64,000 nucleotides of DNA from Hydractinia symbiolongicarpus (GCF_029227915.1 NC_079876.1:19096001-19160000); one strand, 5' to 3'. Shown: positions 24,451 to 37,400, counted from the stretch's first letter. Numbers and translations are program-made. The notes: a model not told the origin generated them from the letters alone.

Positions 24451-24530
24451 TCGGTAAAAAAATCGTTGGTAAAAAGTGACGAATCTTTGCCTTGTTGGCT
24501 GCTATTTTTTACCGACGATTTTTTTTCCGA
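24451..24530. repeat. Imperfect inverted repeat, ~25-bp arms
   Basis: TCGGTAAAAAAATCGTTGGT at 24451-24470 (arm continues to about 24475) pairs with about 24505-24530 (ACCGACGATTTTTTTTCCGA) with few mismatches around a ~30-nt interior. Possibly a miniature element. Confidence 0.6.
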
Positions 24531-24635
24531 AAAGGTATTTACAAATAGAAGAGCATATGTGACGTATCTAACTTGGATGCGCCGTCTTGTCGATCTCTAC
24601 TAAGGGATCTGTTGTAATAAGTTAGCGATGTCGCT

Positions 24636-24668
24636 CGTCATACTTTACAAATTTTGTAAAGTATGACG
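24636..24668. repeat. Perfect 33-nt palindrome
   Basis: CGTCATACTTTACAAA, one T, then its exact reverse complement: 16-bp arms with a single central base. Lies about 100 bp from the inverted repeat at 24451-24530. Confidence 0.88.
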
Positions 24669-27600
24669 TAATATGTGTGTAATGACGTGTAATATATGAC
24701 GTGTAATATTTGCTTCCTTTTTTTATTAGACAAATGCCCTTTTAACAAGTCAATGTTGACAATGAAGTGACGACGTAAACAGCGCCTATTTTCCTCTAAA
24801 ATCTCGTGGATGAATTGTTTTTAAATGGAAACTACTCATTTTTAAACTACGCATATAAAGAGGCAAAATTTTAGAGTTGTGACCATTTGTCAATGTTAAG
24901 AAATGCCTTTTAATTTTTGATGAAGATTGAGGGCTAATGACAACGTAACATTGTAAACATTTAAAAATTGGATTGTAAAGAAAATATGATACTTACGAAC
25001 TTTTGAGCAATGTAATAATTCTTCTTTCTTAAGCTTTAACCTTTTACTTTTTTATATTTAAATGTTTAAAAGTGTAATCTGCTTTTATAGTAAAAAATCA
25101 CGTGACAGCGTGAGTGTTTAAACAATACATGTGTTTGCTTAAAAAATACGATAACTTTTGCGAGGCAGTTTCTAAACAAGGAAAACACCGAAATTACTCC
25201 TCTCGCTTGTGATCGAAAGTAGAACTCAATTTCTTTGAACATTATTCTGTGTCATTTTTTTATAAGTCATGTGGTCTTTTATGACGTCAATTAATAAGAG
25301 AAGGAGTCAAGGAGAGTATGAAACCAAATATGGCTGAATGTTATGTTACTAAACACTTCTATGTGCTAAAACATGTCTTTAAAATAAAACGTTACCAAGA
25401 AAAGTATGTTTCCAGTTCAATGTGTCATTTTGTGTCCTCACTAATGCTATAAATGACTTTGTCATATCTTCACATCTTTGCCCCCCCCCCCCCCTGTTCC
25501 TCCCTGTCACACTTCCTTAGCTTTTCACCAGAATAGGAAAACACATTCGGATAAAGAAGTATACTTTTTAATTCACTGCATTCAAGAAAAATATATATTC
25601 TGTATTTATAAATAAAAACACAAAAAAAGTTCTTCTTCTCTCGTTTTAAAGAAATTTAATTTGTATCTATTTTGATTATGACATAAGAAAAAAAACATTC
25701 GCTGAAACTAAAACTTGTTTGTTAAAATCGATGACGTGTTAATATATAAAAAATGGTTAACCTACGCCAACATGAAACTTGTAACCGTTGTCAGCGTTAT
25801 TTTTTACGCTTCCTGTGAATGTTCGGCTTTCAAATTGTGTTTTTTTGACAAGATAAAGTTCTTGCTTAAAAGCATTTATATTAAAAATTTTCAAAATACA
25901 ATTTAAAAATTGAGTCATTGTTTTGCCCTACTTTTGTACTTTTTTTACTTTTTGACAATTTTTTTTTACAATACCGAATTAATAAATAGTCAAACTGCCC
26001 CTATTTAACAGCATCGTTTTTAGTTGTTGCAAAAATTTTGTCGAAGTGCCCAGTTATCTGCAGTAAAGAAACATTATTTGCTAGCTTATTTTTATGACTT
26101 TAGTTTCGTCACATGAGTTCCTAATAATCTTGAGGAATGAGAGAAATCTTAATGATTCATGAAAATCACATCATTTCTATTATATCTTTTTGATAATATG
26201 TAATTATTCGTCTAGGAATATTTTATTCGTATTTAATTACCATATATGGTCAGTTTATATAATACGTAGTATCTATATTACGCAAAATGGTGCCACAAGT
26301 AACGAGACGCACTCAATGGGGTAAAAAAAAGAACGGGCGAACCTGTGGATGTTTCCAAGGACCACGGACTAAGTATACTAGTATTCATATACTGATGATA
26401 GAGAGAACAAAGTCAAAAGTTTTAAAAATTAATTACAAACAACATTGTATTTCTCTTATTACTATGTTTTTTCTTGTTTTTATTCTATCTAGTCAATTGA
26501 AAACCGTTTATTTGAGCGTACAGAATAGTTCTCCAGTATTAAGCAGTAATGTGTTGCCATAAATACCATCATAGAAACGCAATAGGATAAGGAGAGAAAC
26601 CGCCAAGATGGTCTAGGTACAAAATTCAGCACGCGAGCAAATTTAAACCGAATTTCCGAAATTTATTTTTTTTGAACCAATAGACCTTTCGCGAATTTCC
26701 TAATTATGCCAAACTTAATTAAAGAGGTCGATACTAAAAATGATTTTCATCCCTAAATTCATTATCACAAGGTAGAACAAATTACCTAATTTCGTAAATA
26801 TTTCTCTTCCTTAAGTGACTCAACTGCCAGCTGAAAGTTACGGTCAAATCATTCTTACAGACGAGCTTGCTAAGAATAGCCTCGTTTTCAAAACAATTAC
26901 TTTTTTCAAATTGAAATAAAATCCAACCAGAATATTATTTTGCTTCAATAACTTCAGTTTTGTCATGATAATTTGATATTCTACCTAAATATCCTTATTT
27001 AAAGAGCATAGAACCATTATAAAATTTTGGATGACGTTATAATTATTATAATTTATGAAATTCGGGAAAGGTGTATTTGACATAGATTTTCAGGGGAATA
27101 GTGCACCATGAAAAAAAATTTCTAAAGCAACAACGAAAAAAAGTGCAGTTAACTTCACACAAATAGTGACGAAACTGTTTCAAAAACCATTTTTTAAATG
27201 TTTGCTCTGTTTTATATTCCATAGTCTAAAAGGTAACTTGTTTAAATAACTATTTCTAAAACACGCTGTTAGTCAGTTGCCTGGTTATAGTTGCTACGAA
27301 TTCTTCTGATAGCATGATAAGCGTAAAAAAGTCCCGGGAATAAGATTGAAAAAGAATGTCTTAGCTACATATATCTAGTAGAAACTTTCAATTTTGCCTT
27401 TTGGGGTTTCTTTTCATCTACAATGTTGCCAGCTGTAAAACATTAACACCAAAATAATATATAAAACTTAACAACTACTAACTAGAATGCATCAGTTTTT
27501 TTAAAAATTCTCGTAGGAAATTTACAGTATTTAAGCTACTGTCGTCGACATAAAAAATACAAAAACTAATCTGATGCTATATTAGAGTCTCCTTCTGCCT

Positions 27601-28686
27601 ATCTCAATGCTGAAACAAACATCTTCCATAGGCAATTCTGACAAAAATTAAAAATACGAAAAGAGATTCTTGAAGAATTAAAAGTGTCTTACAAGATTTT
27701 ATCAACGACTTTATTCAGCCATATTCTTACACAACCATAAGAGTAATACAATTTTCTCTGTGAACTAATCTAGAATCACTGAATCATCTTAACTATCGTT
27801 AGGGATGTAATTTCACGCGTTGTCTTATTTTAACGAAAAGAGAGATTCACCAATCAGGTATTTGCAACTCGTTGGGAAATGAATTTTCATGAATTAGAAA
27901 CTTTGATTTCTTATGAGACTACAGTAATTATATTAACCTTTTATTTTTCATTTTCCATGAGGATAATAAGAAGGAATATTCATACACCCTTCCTGTAATC
28001 TGTTTTTATCCCTCTACCTTATCCCTCCTAAGCAAATTTAATCGACGCATAATTGTCTTTCTAGGCGGTTTATATGGTGAATATATTTTGATGAAGCAAT
28101 AGGTGAAGCAATAGTTAAAGCAAATAATTGATGGGATGGAAAATCGCAAAATTTTCTTTATTTGCGAAGACCGTTTTACTCAAGGTTTATTTGTTAATAG
28201 TGCAAGGAAGTTATTGATCATTTCTTAAGAAAGAAGTTCACAAATAGCGAATTGTAAATGTTGAATCACACCGTCAATTACCTAAAGTACAAGAAACAAA
28301 ACAAAACAAATAAATAAAAAGAAAGTGTCGAATGTAAACATTTTTGGGGTAATAAAAACATTATTTTTATTCCAGCAAAGATTTTTCGAAAAATAAGTAT
28401 ATAATAATACAATTATAATTTCTACTTTTCGGCAAAGCGATTGTTCCCGAGATAAATCAAAACAAACGAAACTGTTTAATTCTCTTCTTGGGAATTCAAC
28501 TTCGGTGACAACGTTTTAAATATTAATCAAGAAACTATAACTATATCAAATTCGTTGCCATATGGTCTTGGTATCTCAGTTCCTCGAGTATGGAAGTTCT
28601 TCATCGTTGTCTGAAAATAGAACGAATAGCAACGCTAATATGAGGAAAACATATACAAACAATGTTGCAAATTGGATTAAGATTCG
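24669..28686. other. Gene-poor intergenic region
   Basis: About 4 kb without a supportable gene. A poly-C run lies at about 25482-25494. An ATG frame at 26287-26562 includes a hydrophobic stretch but no family signature. Confidence 0.4.
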
Positions 28687-28940
28687 TGGTGTGTGACCTT
28701 GTTATGGAGTTCGCTTCGCAATTTCCACGTCCGTGGTTCGGTCCACAGCGCGGGCATCTTTAGCAAATGTCTTCGCCACAGCTACGGGTCAACCCATGCC
28801 GTGTGTAGGAATTTGGGTAGGCAATGCCGATGATTACGTAATGTATACATTCAGAACACAGGAACCACGTTGATAACAGTGTTTCCAAAACTGAAATGGC
28901 TATATCCTGTATAAATATTCGGAATAATAATAATAATAAA
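28687..28940 (+). mobile_element. tRNA-derived SINE with LINE-like 3' tail
   Basis: The 5' part looks tRNA-like: an A-box-like region around GTTATGGAGTTCGC and a good B box (GGTTCGGTCC at 28735-28744). A GC-richer body of about 100 nt follows. The 3' part reads ATAACAGTGTTT, ACTGA, ATCCTGTATAAA, ATTCG, then an AATAATAAT tail. That order and spacing match the 3' end of the LINE at 14362-14410. Known SINE families borrow the tail of their partner LINE to use its reverse transcriptase; this pair fits that model. Ends are approximate. Confidence 0.7.
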
Positions 28941-29671
28941 TTAAATTTTTAGAATATCACCAGAGTAAATAAAATCGCTTTCTGTAAAATATTGCTCCAC
29001 TGTAATCAACCGGTTGATAGAAATGTTTATGTACTTATCAATCGATAAAAGAAGCTAAATATCAATGCTTTGACTGACTTGTTAATTTTGATGAAATTGT
29101 ACTAATCCAATCCACAGAATAAAGAAGCTAAACCTTCATGCAAAATTTACGCTACATGTATTACAAAAGTTTATCTCTTAGCTTCACGGGAGACATATTC
29201 TGACCTTAGTTTAAAAAACGGGTCAGAACACACCTTTGCAAAATGGTTTTAGTAAATTTTTATTCATGAAGAAATCAAACTTTTATTTGCAATTTATGTG
29301 AACGCGGTTCATGCTTGTTGGACGTACTGGATGAAAAAAAAGCGCTCATCGTGCTTTTATCCAATATGCTAACGTGGAACCTCTCCTAGATATTCCCAGG
29401 ACTTAATGGTCTAACTAATTCGTTGCTAACCTTACAGCGAATGATCATTATTCATTATATGAAAAAATTTCTAATCGGATAATTTTCTCACCAGAAATTG
29501 TTTAACTTCCATCCTGAATAGGCTTTTTTGTGGTATCGAGACATTTCAATTATTTTTTTTTCAAAAATTTTGTTCGTTAACTGTTTCGCAGCAGAAAGGT
29601 CATGCCTCTTTGACCTGCGACGCCTTAAAACTACTTGATCTTGTTAGAAATTCCGTCTTAATTTCTTAAAT

Positions 29672-29710
29672 GGCCAAATATCACGAGTATCCTACTCGTG
29701 ATATTTGGCC
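29672..29710. repeat. Perfect hairpin, 18-bp arms, 3-nt loop
   Basis: GGCCAAATATCACGAGTA (29672-29689), loop TCC, then its exact reverse complement (29693-29710). Isolated in spacer DNA. Confidence 0.9.
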
Positions 29711-29923
29711 CTCTGCTTGTCACCAAAACTGAAAATGTTCAGAACACTAGGGTATATGAGCAGCACCGTAGACAAAACTCTTTCAAATTTTATGCTAGAA
29801 AAACAAACAAACCCTCCTACTAAATTGCCAGAGAGACTTCCCTGAACCCCTTTGATTTCGATTAAATTTTATTTCGTTTAAACTAGAGTTGAATTAAAAT
29901 ATATGGCATAAAAATAAACTTAC

Positions 29924-30232
29924 TCTTCACATGCTGTATAGCGGCTGATATTTTAAAACTCGCATCATTTCTGAACAAAAGTGTTCCGTCATCTTGATGA
30001 AGTTTGATACGATATCCTTGATGACGTAAGTAGCGATCGGGATAATTAGATGATTGAAACGCAGCGTAACCATTGAAAAATTTGTTCATGATGATTATAA
30101 ATGAAGCATCGTCTTTAAAAAGTTGGCCGTTATCGTTTCTGTCTACGTAAGCAAGAAACCCCCGGTGTCGTATATACGCATTTGGTTCGGTTAATGATTG
30201 GAAACTGATGGTTCCGGGTTTACCATTCAATC
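29924..30232 (-). CDS. AbfB-like beta-trefoil domain exon, partial gene
   Basis: Internal exon bounded by an acceptor (TTATCAAG) at 30233-30240 and a strong donor (GTAAGT) at 29918-29923; enters in phase 1. It encodes about 103 residues of the arabinofuranosidase-B C-terminal domain: GLNGKPGTISFQS, then YIRHRGFLAYVDRND with DASF, then YPDRYLRHQGYRIKL with FRNDASF. These repeated YxRH ... DASF units are the hallmark of this sugar-binding beta-trefoil. No catalytic domain is visible, so the product is more likely a lectin-like secreted protein. About two of the three trefoil repeats are present; neighbouring exons were not identified. Confidence 0.8.
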
Positions 30233-31448
30233 CTTGATAAAAGAAAATAATGATATTATTTTTTGAATAGCATAGTACGCAATAACAATTTTGTAGCGGA
30301 TGGACTATAGATTGTTCTGTCTTTAAAAAAGACAATTAATTCAGAATATAATCGTGACTAGTTAGCCGTGTTTATACTGAGGAAAAGTGGTCGTCTGAGT
30401 TAAATTTCACGCATTATTAAAAAGCCAGGATATTAAGGTGTTCAAATTAAAATAGTATTGAAGATAAGTTAATTGGTTGTTGTAGGTAGATAGTTGTTAT
30501 GACATATTTTATGATCAAGCTGTGATATTTATATATAACTCAGTAGCGAAAACACCAGCAATCAATGACAAAACTTTAGATCATAAAAAAATAAAGTAAT
30601 TTTGCAATGAAATAATATTATGTTGATTTAATTTGTTCCAAATTGTGCACCGATTTGTTGTGCGAATTGAGATACAAAAAAGAAAAGAAAAATTCATTGG
30701 CTGATGACCTTGTACTGTGTTTACACTATCAAAGAGAATAATTTGTACAACGAACTATCCGTCTTACTAACACATTTATTGATATATGTTGTGATGGCGC
30801 TTCTCTTACCTGACACCATTTTAAAACTAGGTTTTCTGGAATTGACAATGTATGCTCGGTTTCATTTTTTTACTCCAATGCTATAAGTTGGGTAGTTCTT
30901 GGATATGAGGGACTGAGGACCAAAGTTCGATATAGCTAAATATGAAACAGTACATTTATTTATTGTACTTTTACCAGAAAGAGCTTAGCGGTTAATTAAA
31001 TATTTTTACTTAACAGTGCAACACGCACAAATTATGCTCATCAAGTTTTTTTTATTTCAATCTCAGAAAAATCAAAAAGGATTATCTTTAAGGTAGGGAC
31101 TACACGTAGGTAATATGTACATTCTCTACATAAAATATTTTTGTTCTAAATTTCTGACAAATACATGCGCGATGAGGCATCATTTCTACCTTAACCCGTA
31201 TGAATAGGGTTAACCTTGCCATTTAATCGTGTTTTACTGTGTAATGCCATATTAAAAAGAAGTAATTGTCTCAGTTAAAGTTTTGGTCACAGGAAAAGAA
31301 CAGAACACTATCTGGAACATCTGTAGTAGAACGCTGGCCGAAGCGATTAAATCAGTTAACAATATTAAATGCCTTGTGTTCAATAATTGTCAGTAGTTAA
31401 AGTTATAACGCTAGAAAAAAATCATTGAATTTAACAACTGGTACCTAC

Positions 31449-31494
31449 ACAAGACAACTGCAGCCATGGCCACAAGTAACACCACACGCATCAT
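31449..31494 (-). CDS. Possible signal-peptide exon
   Basis: Minus-strand ATGATG at 31489-31494 starts a short hydrophobic peptide (MMRVVLLVAMAAVVLC), a convincing secretory signal, ending at one of two overlapping donors near 31443-31450. It lies 1.2 kb upstream of the AbfB exon on the same strand and could be its first exon. A direct join would create TGA at the junction, so at least one intermediate exon would be needed. A degenerate similar segment is near 32095-32135. Confidence 0.4.
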
Positions 31495-33415
31495 TTTGAT
31501 AATTATAAGGAAAAATTTTAAATAAAATTTGTTTAATATTATTTGTTCCTCAATAATATGGTAAATAGATATTATATAAATAGATAAATAAATGAATAAG
31601 CCCTTTATTACTTTCTGTATAATACCAGTATCGCAATTTATCGTTTTATTTTCTTTCCCTAACCGTTTGGAAGAAACTGTATTTATACAATGACATTGCA
31701 ATTATCTTTTTAATTTTGATTTCGGTTTACCTAATTTTTACGTCATGCATGTAAAAATAGCAATGCACCTGCGAAGCGGAACTTTTTTCAGATGCTTTTC
31801 CACCTTATGAATCATCACGAAATTACACTTAAGAATTAGCATGTAAATTGGCACAGCATGTAATATATTCACGCTGATTGTCAGTCGTTAAAGTTACAAC
31901 TGTGAACATTTCAGCCATTTCAGTCACTTGGGGGTAATAAAATAAACAAATACGAAAATGTTTTTTCTTCTATATAAAATCAACAAACACGTGTTTCTTT
32001 TTTTACACTTTTAACTCTACCATCTTTAGTCCTAATGCCGTTCTAGTTAAACGGCACCGAGAGTCTAGCAAACAAAAACAAATATGGCGGCAATCTAACA
32101 ACAACTGCAAGCCATGCCAACAAGTAACACGAATGAGAAAAAATATTCAATTTATTAATGCATGTAAACGCAACAGCAAAGCAATTTTTTTTACATCCTT
32201 AATTCTGCCAAGAATGAGTCGTCCCTCGATTAATTATTATAAGAAAGTAAGTTAGTCTCATAGTCTGTTAATAAAAAATTTACCTGCGCCGTAGAAAACG
32301 TTATGTCTGACATTTTTTGTGTAAATGTGCATTATCAGGAAACAATATTGTTACTACGTGCTTGCGTCAACTCGTAATTGTTTGGCTCGCACTAGGCTTT
32401 TTAGTGAGTTTGCGTATACGATTTTAATTGTTCAATGACTATGCATCTCACACTAGCGGAATATTAGCTAATACCAAAATAGAGTAAAACCAGGACTCTG
32501 GGTTAGATTGAGTTTCAGACAAATACTGGGTCTCGGAGCTTTAAACAATTTTTTTACGATAACGAGTTCCATTATTACCGATAAATGTTTGTGATATTTA
32601 CAATTGTCTTATTTTTGTTACTTGAAGAATTGTCGATGTCTTTGAAAATTAAACTCACTACACAAAATGTTTTTGACATGTGTGTGAGTTTTTAGCTTTT
32701 TAAAGTGAGTTTAAGCCGTTAAATTCAAAACACGCGGAAACACGCGGAATGTACGCGCTATGCGTGAAATAAAAAACAACCTGTTAATCTGCTTGAACTA
32801 ACTTAAACCTCTAGTGCGAAGCAAGATTTGATATTACTCGATTTACGCAGTGTTTGGACGCAAGAAAGATAACTTCTTCAATTGAGCTCTTTGCTAGTGC
32901 TTACTTTCAGTACAGTGAAAAAAGTGCTTTTAAATATAGCTAGGGAGGAAAAGGAGCTATATTTAGCTAATATAGCTAAATATAGTACATAGCCATAATT
33001 ATTATGCTTGGTAACCTGAATGTTATTTTATTTATTTCTTTTATCACACTCAATTACTTTTGTTTCATCTATTATGTTGTTTTATAATGTATCAACTTTG
33101 TACATAAAACAGAGCAAACTTGCTAATTTTAACTTTTGTATAATACTGATGATGGCGTCAGCCGAAAAGGTCTTACTTTTCAAAATATATATTGACTTTA
33201 AAATAAAAAATAGCAAAGAGATTTAATAATACTTGATCGATTCTGTTTTTTTCAATAACAAATTTGCGTGTTATTTTTCAATTTCTTTGTCCAAAAGATT
33301 ATTTACGGTACTATGAATAAAAATCTCAGGTTGAAACAATTTACAACCTGTTAAAAACGCATTCTTACAGTAACAAAAAATCGGTATAAATTCTGACTAT
33401 TAATGAAAAAAAAAA
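31495..33415. other. Intergenic between AbfB and sulfotransferase genes
   Basis: No gene seen. Includes an AT-rich palindrome at 32957-32985 (12-bp arms CTATATTTAGCT) and a decayed relative of the signal-peptide exon near 32095-32135. Confidence 0.4.
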
Positions 33416-34294
33416 TCATTTCAAAAGTTCAGGAACAATTTCTCGGCATTTATCATCTAAGAATTTGATTTTTTCTTCATCCAAATAATTCTGATGGTCA
33501 CCAATTACACCTTTACGAACAAAATCTTTAATTGATGGAATATCCAAAACCTTTTTCATGCTTTGAAAATTAGCTGCTTCTTTTAATGTAGACATCAATT
33601 CAGATGTCATTTCTACATCAACAAATTTCGCAAGCTTTGTAACTGTCTCCTCAAAATTTCTAATGAAATCTTCATAATGTAACAGAAGAGTATTTCCATC
33701 AAAAGCATCTAACCAACCTCTATACCATTGATACCAATCTCCATAAAGGGTAGAACCCGATACAAACATTTTGTAAAATGTTTCAAATTCAAGTGTGTTG
33801 TATATCTCTTTTGGGTTTGAGGAATCATTCTTATATAAGTAATAAAAAGATACCAATGCATCTTTCACGTCTCGTGCTACAACAACCTTTTTTGCCTTTC
33901 TCGATTTTGGTGCTAGCCAAACTGGCAAATGTGTTTTTAAAATACGTTGAGGAGCTTCCTGTAAAGACATTGCAATATCGTAGCCAACGAAGTCTGATTT
34001 ATATTTCCTTATTTCTATAAAAGGAGATATCTCGTCCATTTTTTCCTTACCATTGTTAAGCACTTGATCACCTCCATACATCATTACCAACAACAATCTC
34101 TGTGTTATTGTTGTTCCTGATCTAGGAAATGTGGCTAATAAGATGTCTGTTTCTTTCAATTCCATATTATGTATTCGTTCCAAATAGATGGGCGGTAAGT
34201 AGCTACCAACTGTCATAAAATTGACTCCATCTGTTACAATTTGTTGGTCTTTAACCTTGGGAAACTCGTCACTGCAAGGCTTTGTTGCAATCAT
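33416..34294 (-). CDS. Cytosolic sulfotransferase (SULT-type), intronless
   Basis: Transfers sulfate from PAPS to hydroxyl or amine acceptors in the cytosol. From the ATG at 34292-34294 the product is 292 aa, the usual SULT length, beginning MIATKPCSDEF. The 5'-phosphosulfate loop is FPRSGTT; the region with the catalytic His is ILKTHLPVWL; the 3'-phosphate site is VVVARDVKDALVSFYYL; the C-terminal PAPS motif is RKGVIGDH. The frame stays open upstream to 34420, but that part has no family similarity, and an acceptor (AATTTCAG, ending at 34300) lies just 5 nt before the chosen ATG. So I prefer the shorter start, with a 5' UTR intron or trans-spliced leader. Substrate cannot be told. Confidence 0.92.
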   Translation of the reverse strand: MIATKPCSDEFPKVKDQQIVTDGVNFMTVGSYLPPIYLERIHNMELKETDILLATFPRSGTTITQRLLLVMMYGGDQVLNNGKEKMDEISPFIEIRKYKSDFVGYDIAMSLQEAPQRILKTHLPVWLAPKSRKAKKVVVARDVKDALVSFYYLYKNDSSNPKEIYNTLEFETFYKMFVSGSTLYGDWYQWYRGWLDAFDGNTLLLHYEDFIRNFEETVTKLAKFVDVEMTSELMSTLKEAANFQSMKKVLDIPSIKDFVRKGVIGDHQNYLDEEKIKFLDDKCREIVPELLK

Positions 34295-34420
34295 TATTAC
34301 TGAAATTAAATTAACATATGGCAAATTTAATAAACCTTGTTCGTCAAAATAAAAATGGGTGTTAGAAGAGTGAAATTGGTGACAAGTAGTAGCCAAATAC
34401 ATTGTTATATATTTTGCCAC

Positions 34421-37400
34421 AATGTCAAAATAATATCTTTATTTTGCTTCCAAACTTTATTATACTTACAAATTGATTAGTCGAACTTTTCAAAGAATCC
34501 TTAAGATCATATGCTGAATGTGAAATTGATTGTATGAGAGTTCAACTTAACTGGACCATTATTCACACGATATTTTTAAATTCATTGTAAATAAGAATAT
34601 AATATATTCTAGAATTGTCTATATTATTGGAAAACCTTCCAGTAGTTGGAAAGACGATACATATATAAAGAGATTATGTAAACTTATATTTCTCGTTTTT
34701 AACTCATAGCGAATTATTCAAACATAATTTTTATTCTTGCTACGTTTTTTACCTGTGACACGCTATGGAATATAACGCTTGCAAATCTAACTGTAAGATA
34801 CAATATTTCACAGCATTCTCTTACGTACTTTTACCAACAACTGCCCTCAGCTTCAAATTATATGTTACTAGAATGCATGTTTAAACAAGTTGGATTAACA
34901 TGAATGCTTTTTACACATTACATGCTGTGAACTGTTTGTTTTACTTAAAAGGTTTTTAAAATCGATCTTGTTAAACATTCTAAAATAAATTGATAGAAAG
35001 TAAGTGCGTAAACAAAACTATCATTTGTAAACAAAGCACAAAAAACACAATATATATATAGAAACACTGTCATATGTAAATATGTACAATGTGTCAGTTT
35101 TGTACATACATACAAACATGACAACACAATAGACTCTCTATAACTCAAACATCTACTAAGATCAGTGTTCACAATATCAAATTTTATCTATAGATGTGGT
35201 AGAACATCCATTCGTTGGTTAATAATAAGTATTTTCAATACATACAATATTTGACAATACATAAAAGACTTTATCGCAAGTGGGGTGAAGGAATATACGG
35301 AATAAAAATTTAAGGAAATTGGAATTTTTCATCCAGTATCACTCCTTATTACTCCCCTTATTTATTGGTATTGAAGGATATTGATACAGAAATAATTATT
35401 AACGAATGTCATAAAGACATAATGTAAGATCAGAACTTTGCCAATTCAACTTAACTAAGTGCAAATATCGCGAATATTATTTTAATTTATCACGATTTTT
35501 GCGTGTGGAATATTTCATCCTGAAAGACTCAAAAATTTTATGTTGTGGAACTGTCAGTAACAATAAAAAATGAAGTTAATCTTGTTCTCTTTAATAGAGT
35601 ATCAAAATAGTATAATGTAAAATCTCTAAAGAATGGAATTTTTCATCCAAAATTACTCCTTTGGCGATATTTTCACTTCAGTTTAGTTGAATTGGCAAGT
35701 TAAGATTATTTTAAAGCCTATGTGACTCCGAGAATTTCTATAAAACACTGAAGAAGACCATTTGTCAACTATCATTAATATTTGAAAAACATCACACGCT
35801 TTCTGTTGTGGCCAACTTAAAAGTGGAATAATCCATCCTCTATCACTCTTTATTAAAACTTTTTACTATATTTCTTAAGATTAGACAAATAATATTCGAT
35901 AAATTCATTTTTATAGTTAATAGCACATCCTCTGAGTTTATAATACATTCCACTTTGCAATCAATTTTTCACTCTATTTTTGGAATAATTCATCCTATTT
36001 TACTCATTTCAACATTTTTTTTACATCTTCTCAAAGTTTAGAAATAATATAATCAGAGAGTGAAATTTCAAAACGGTATCTCTTATAGATCAGAAGTAAT
36101 TCACTTTGGAATTTTTCATCCCTAGACACCTAAAAAAGCTTTCATCCTAAATTACTCCTAACTTTACACTTAAATTGCCCTTGATTCACTCACCCAATAG
36201 AAACCGGACAAAATGATTTGGGATATTTCATCTTTTTTCTATTTTATTTTTCTAAGATGGAGGCCCATAAAATATATTTTATTAGAGGAATAATGACCAG
36301 CCTGGCCGACCTTGTTTCCACTCAAGCCATCTATGCCTTTTTGATTGATTTTATAGCGCCGCTCCAGTAACGTGTCCACGGCTAAGAGGCCCAGGGAGGG
36401 GGGATGCAGGCTGGTTAAAACTTTTAATTCTTGCTTTACAAAATAAAGGGGTTAATGTCCCAGTGTATCGAGGAGAAGGTTATAAATAAAAAAAAATTTA
36501 AAATTCAGCACACAAATGGTTAGATCTGTTATAAAAAACACACACACAAGTAACAGGATAGAATAATGCGTCGTTTGTGAATTATACTTTTCTTGCAAGC
36601 GTTATTAATCTTGAACCCTATCAAGCTTCTCTTTAGCTTGGCTGGCGCGAATTCAATTTCCCAGAAGTGGACCAAGAAGCTCTGCGAATGAGGTAGTTGG
36701 CATCTGAACACTAGGTTGGCTTAAACATAGTTAGCTTACTACACGGGTAGAAAATGATATTGAATAGGAACAAAATATTTTGATATTTGACATGTATATA
36801 GGGTGTGTAGCAAAAAAGTTTAAATAATAAAAAAATACCTTATTGCCAGACATTTTTGACATTGTTTTGATTTTGTTTTTGTTTTGAAGCCTTTGCATTG
36901 CTATTGCAAACTTTCCATTGTTTGCACTCATCGAACACAACACCGTTTGCAATGTTCGATAACTCAAGATGACATAAAAGCGAACTTATAAAAGGTATCA
37001 AGGTATTTTTTTTCCGATCCGACACAATGCGGCTGATTTTTGTTCACCTTGTTGGGGGAAAACGGGATGAATATAAGACGGGAGCATTTTTAATGCAAAA
37101 CACTTCCCCCCAACTTTTGGTTAAATAGATAGAGTAAGCATTACTGTGTATTTTCTTCCTTGTTTTCTTTCCCACTTTTATAATTATCAAAGTTTATTAG
37201 TTAATATGAAAAATGGATTAAGCAGGAACACAATTTGAACATTTCAATAAAAAATATATGCCATTGTTTAGTCGGGTTAAAAAGTCAGAGAATGTATTAG
37301 TCGGGAAGTTAGTCGGAAAAACATTTATGCAGGGGAAACTTCCAGTCAATGAGTGACCCTCTCTCTTCCCTGTTTTTTCTGGTTGGTAGTTATTTCACCA

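Noticed and set aside
26287-26562. 91-aa frame with a possible transmembrane stretch
   Set aside because: Hydrophobicity comes from AT-rich codons; no homologous feature or splice support.
34295-34420. N-terminal extension of the sulfotransferase
   Set aside because: No family similarity and an acceptor lies just upstream of the ATG at 34294.
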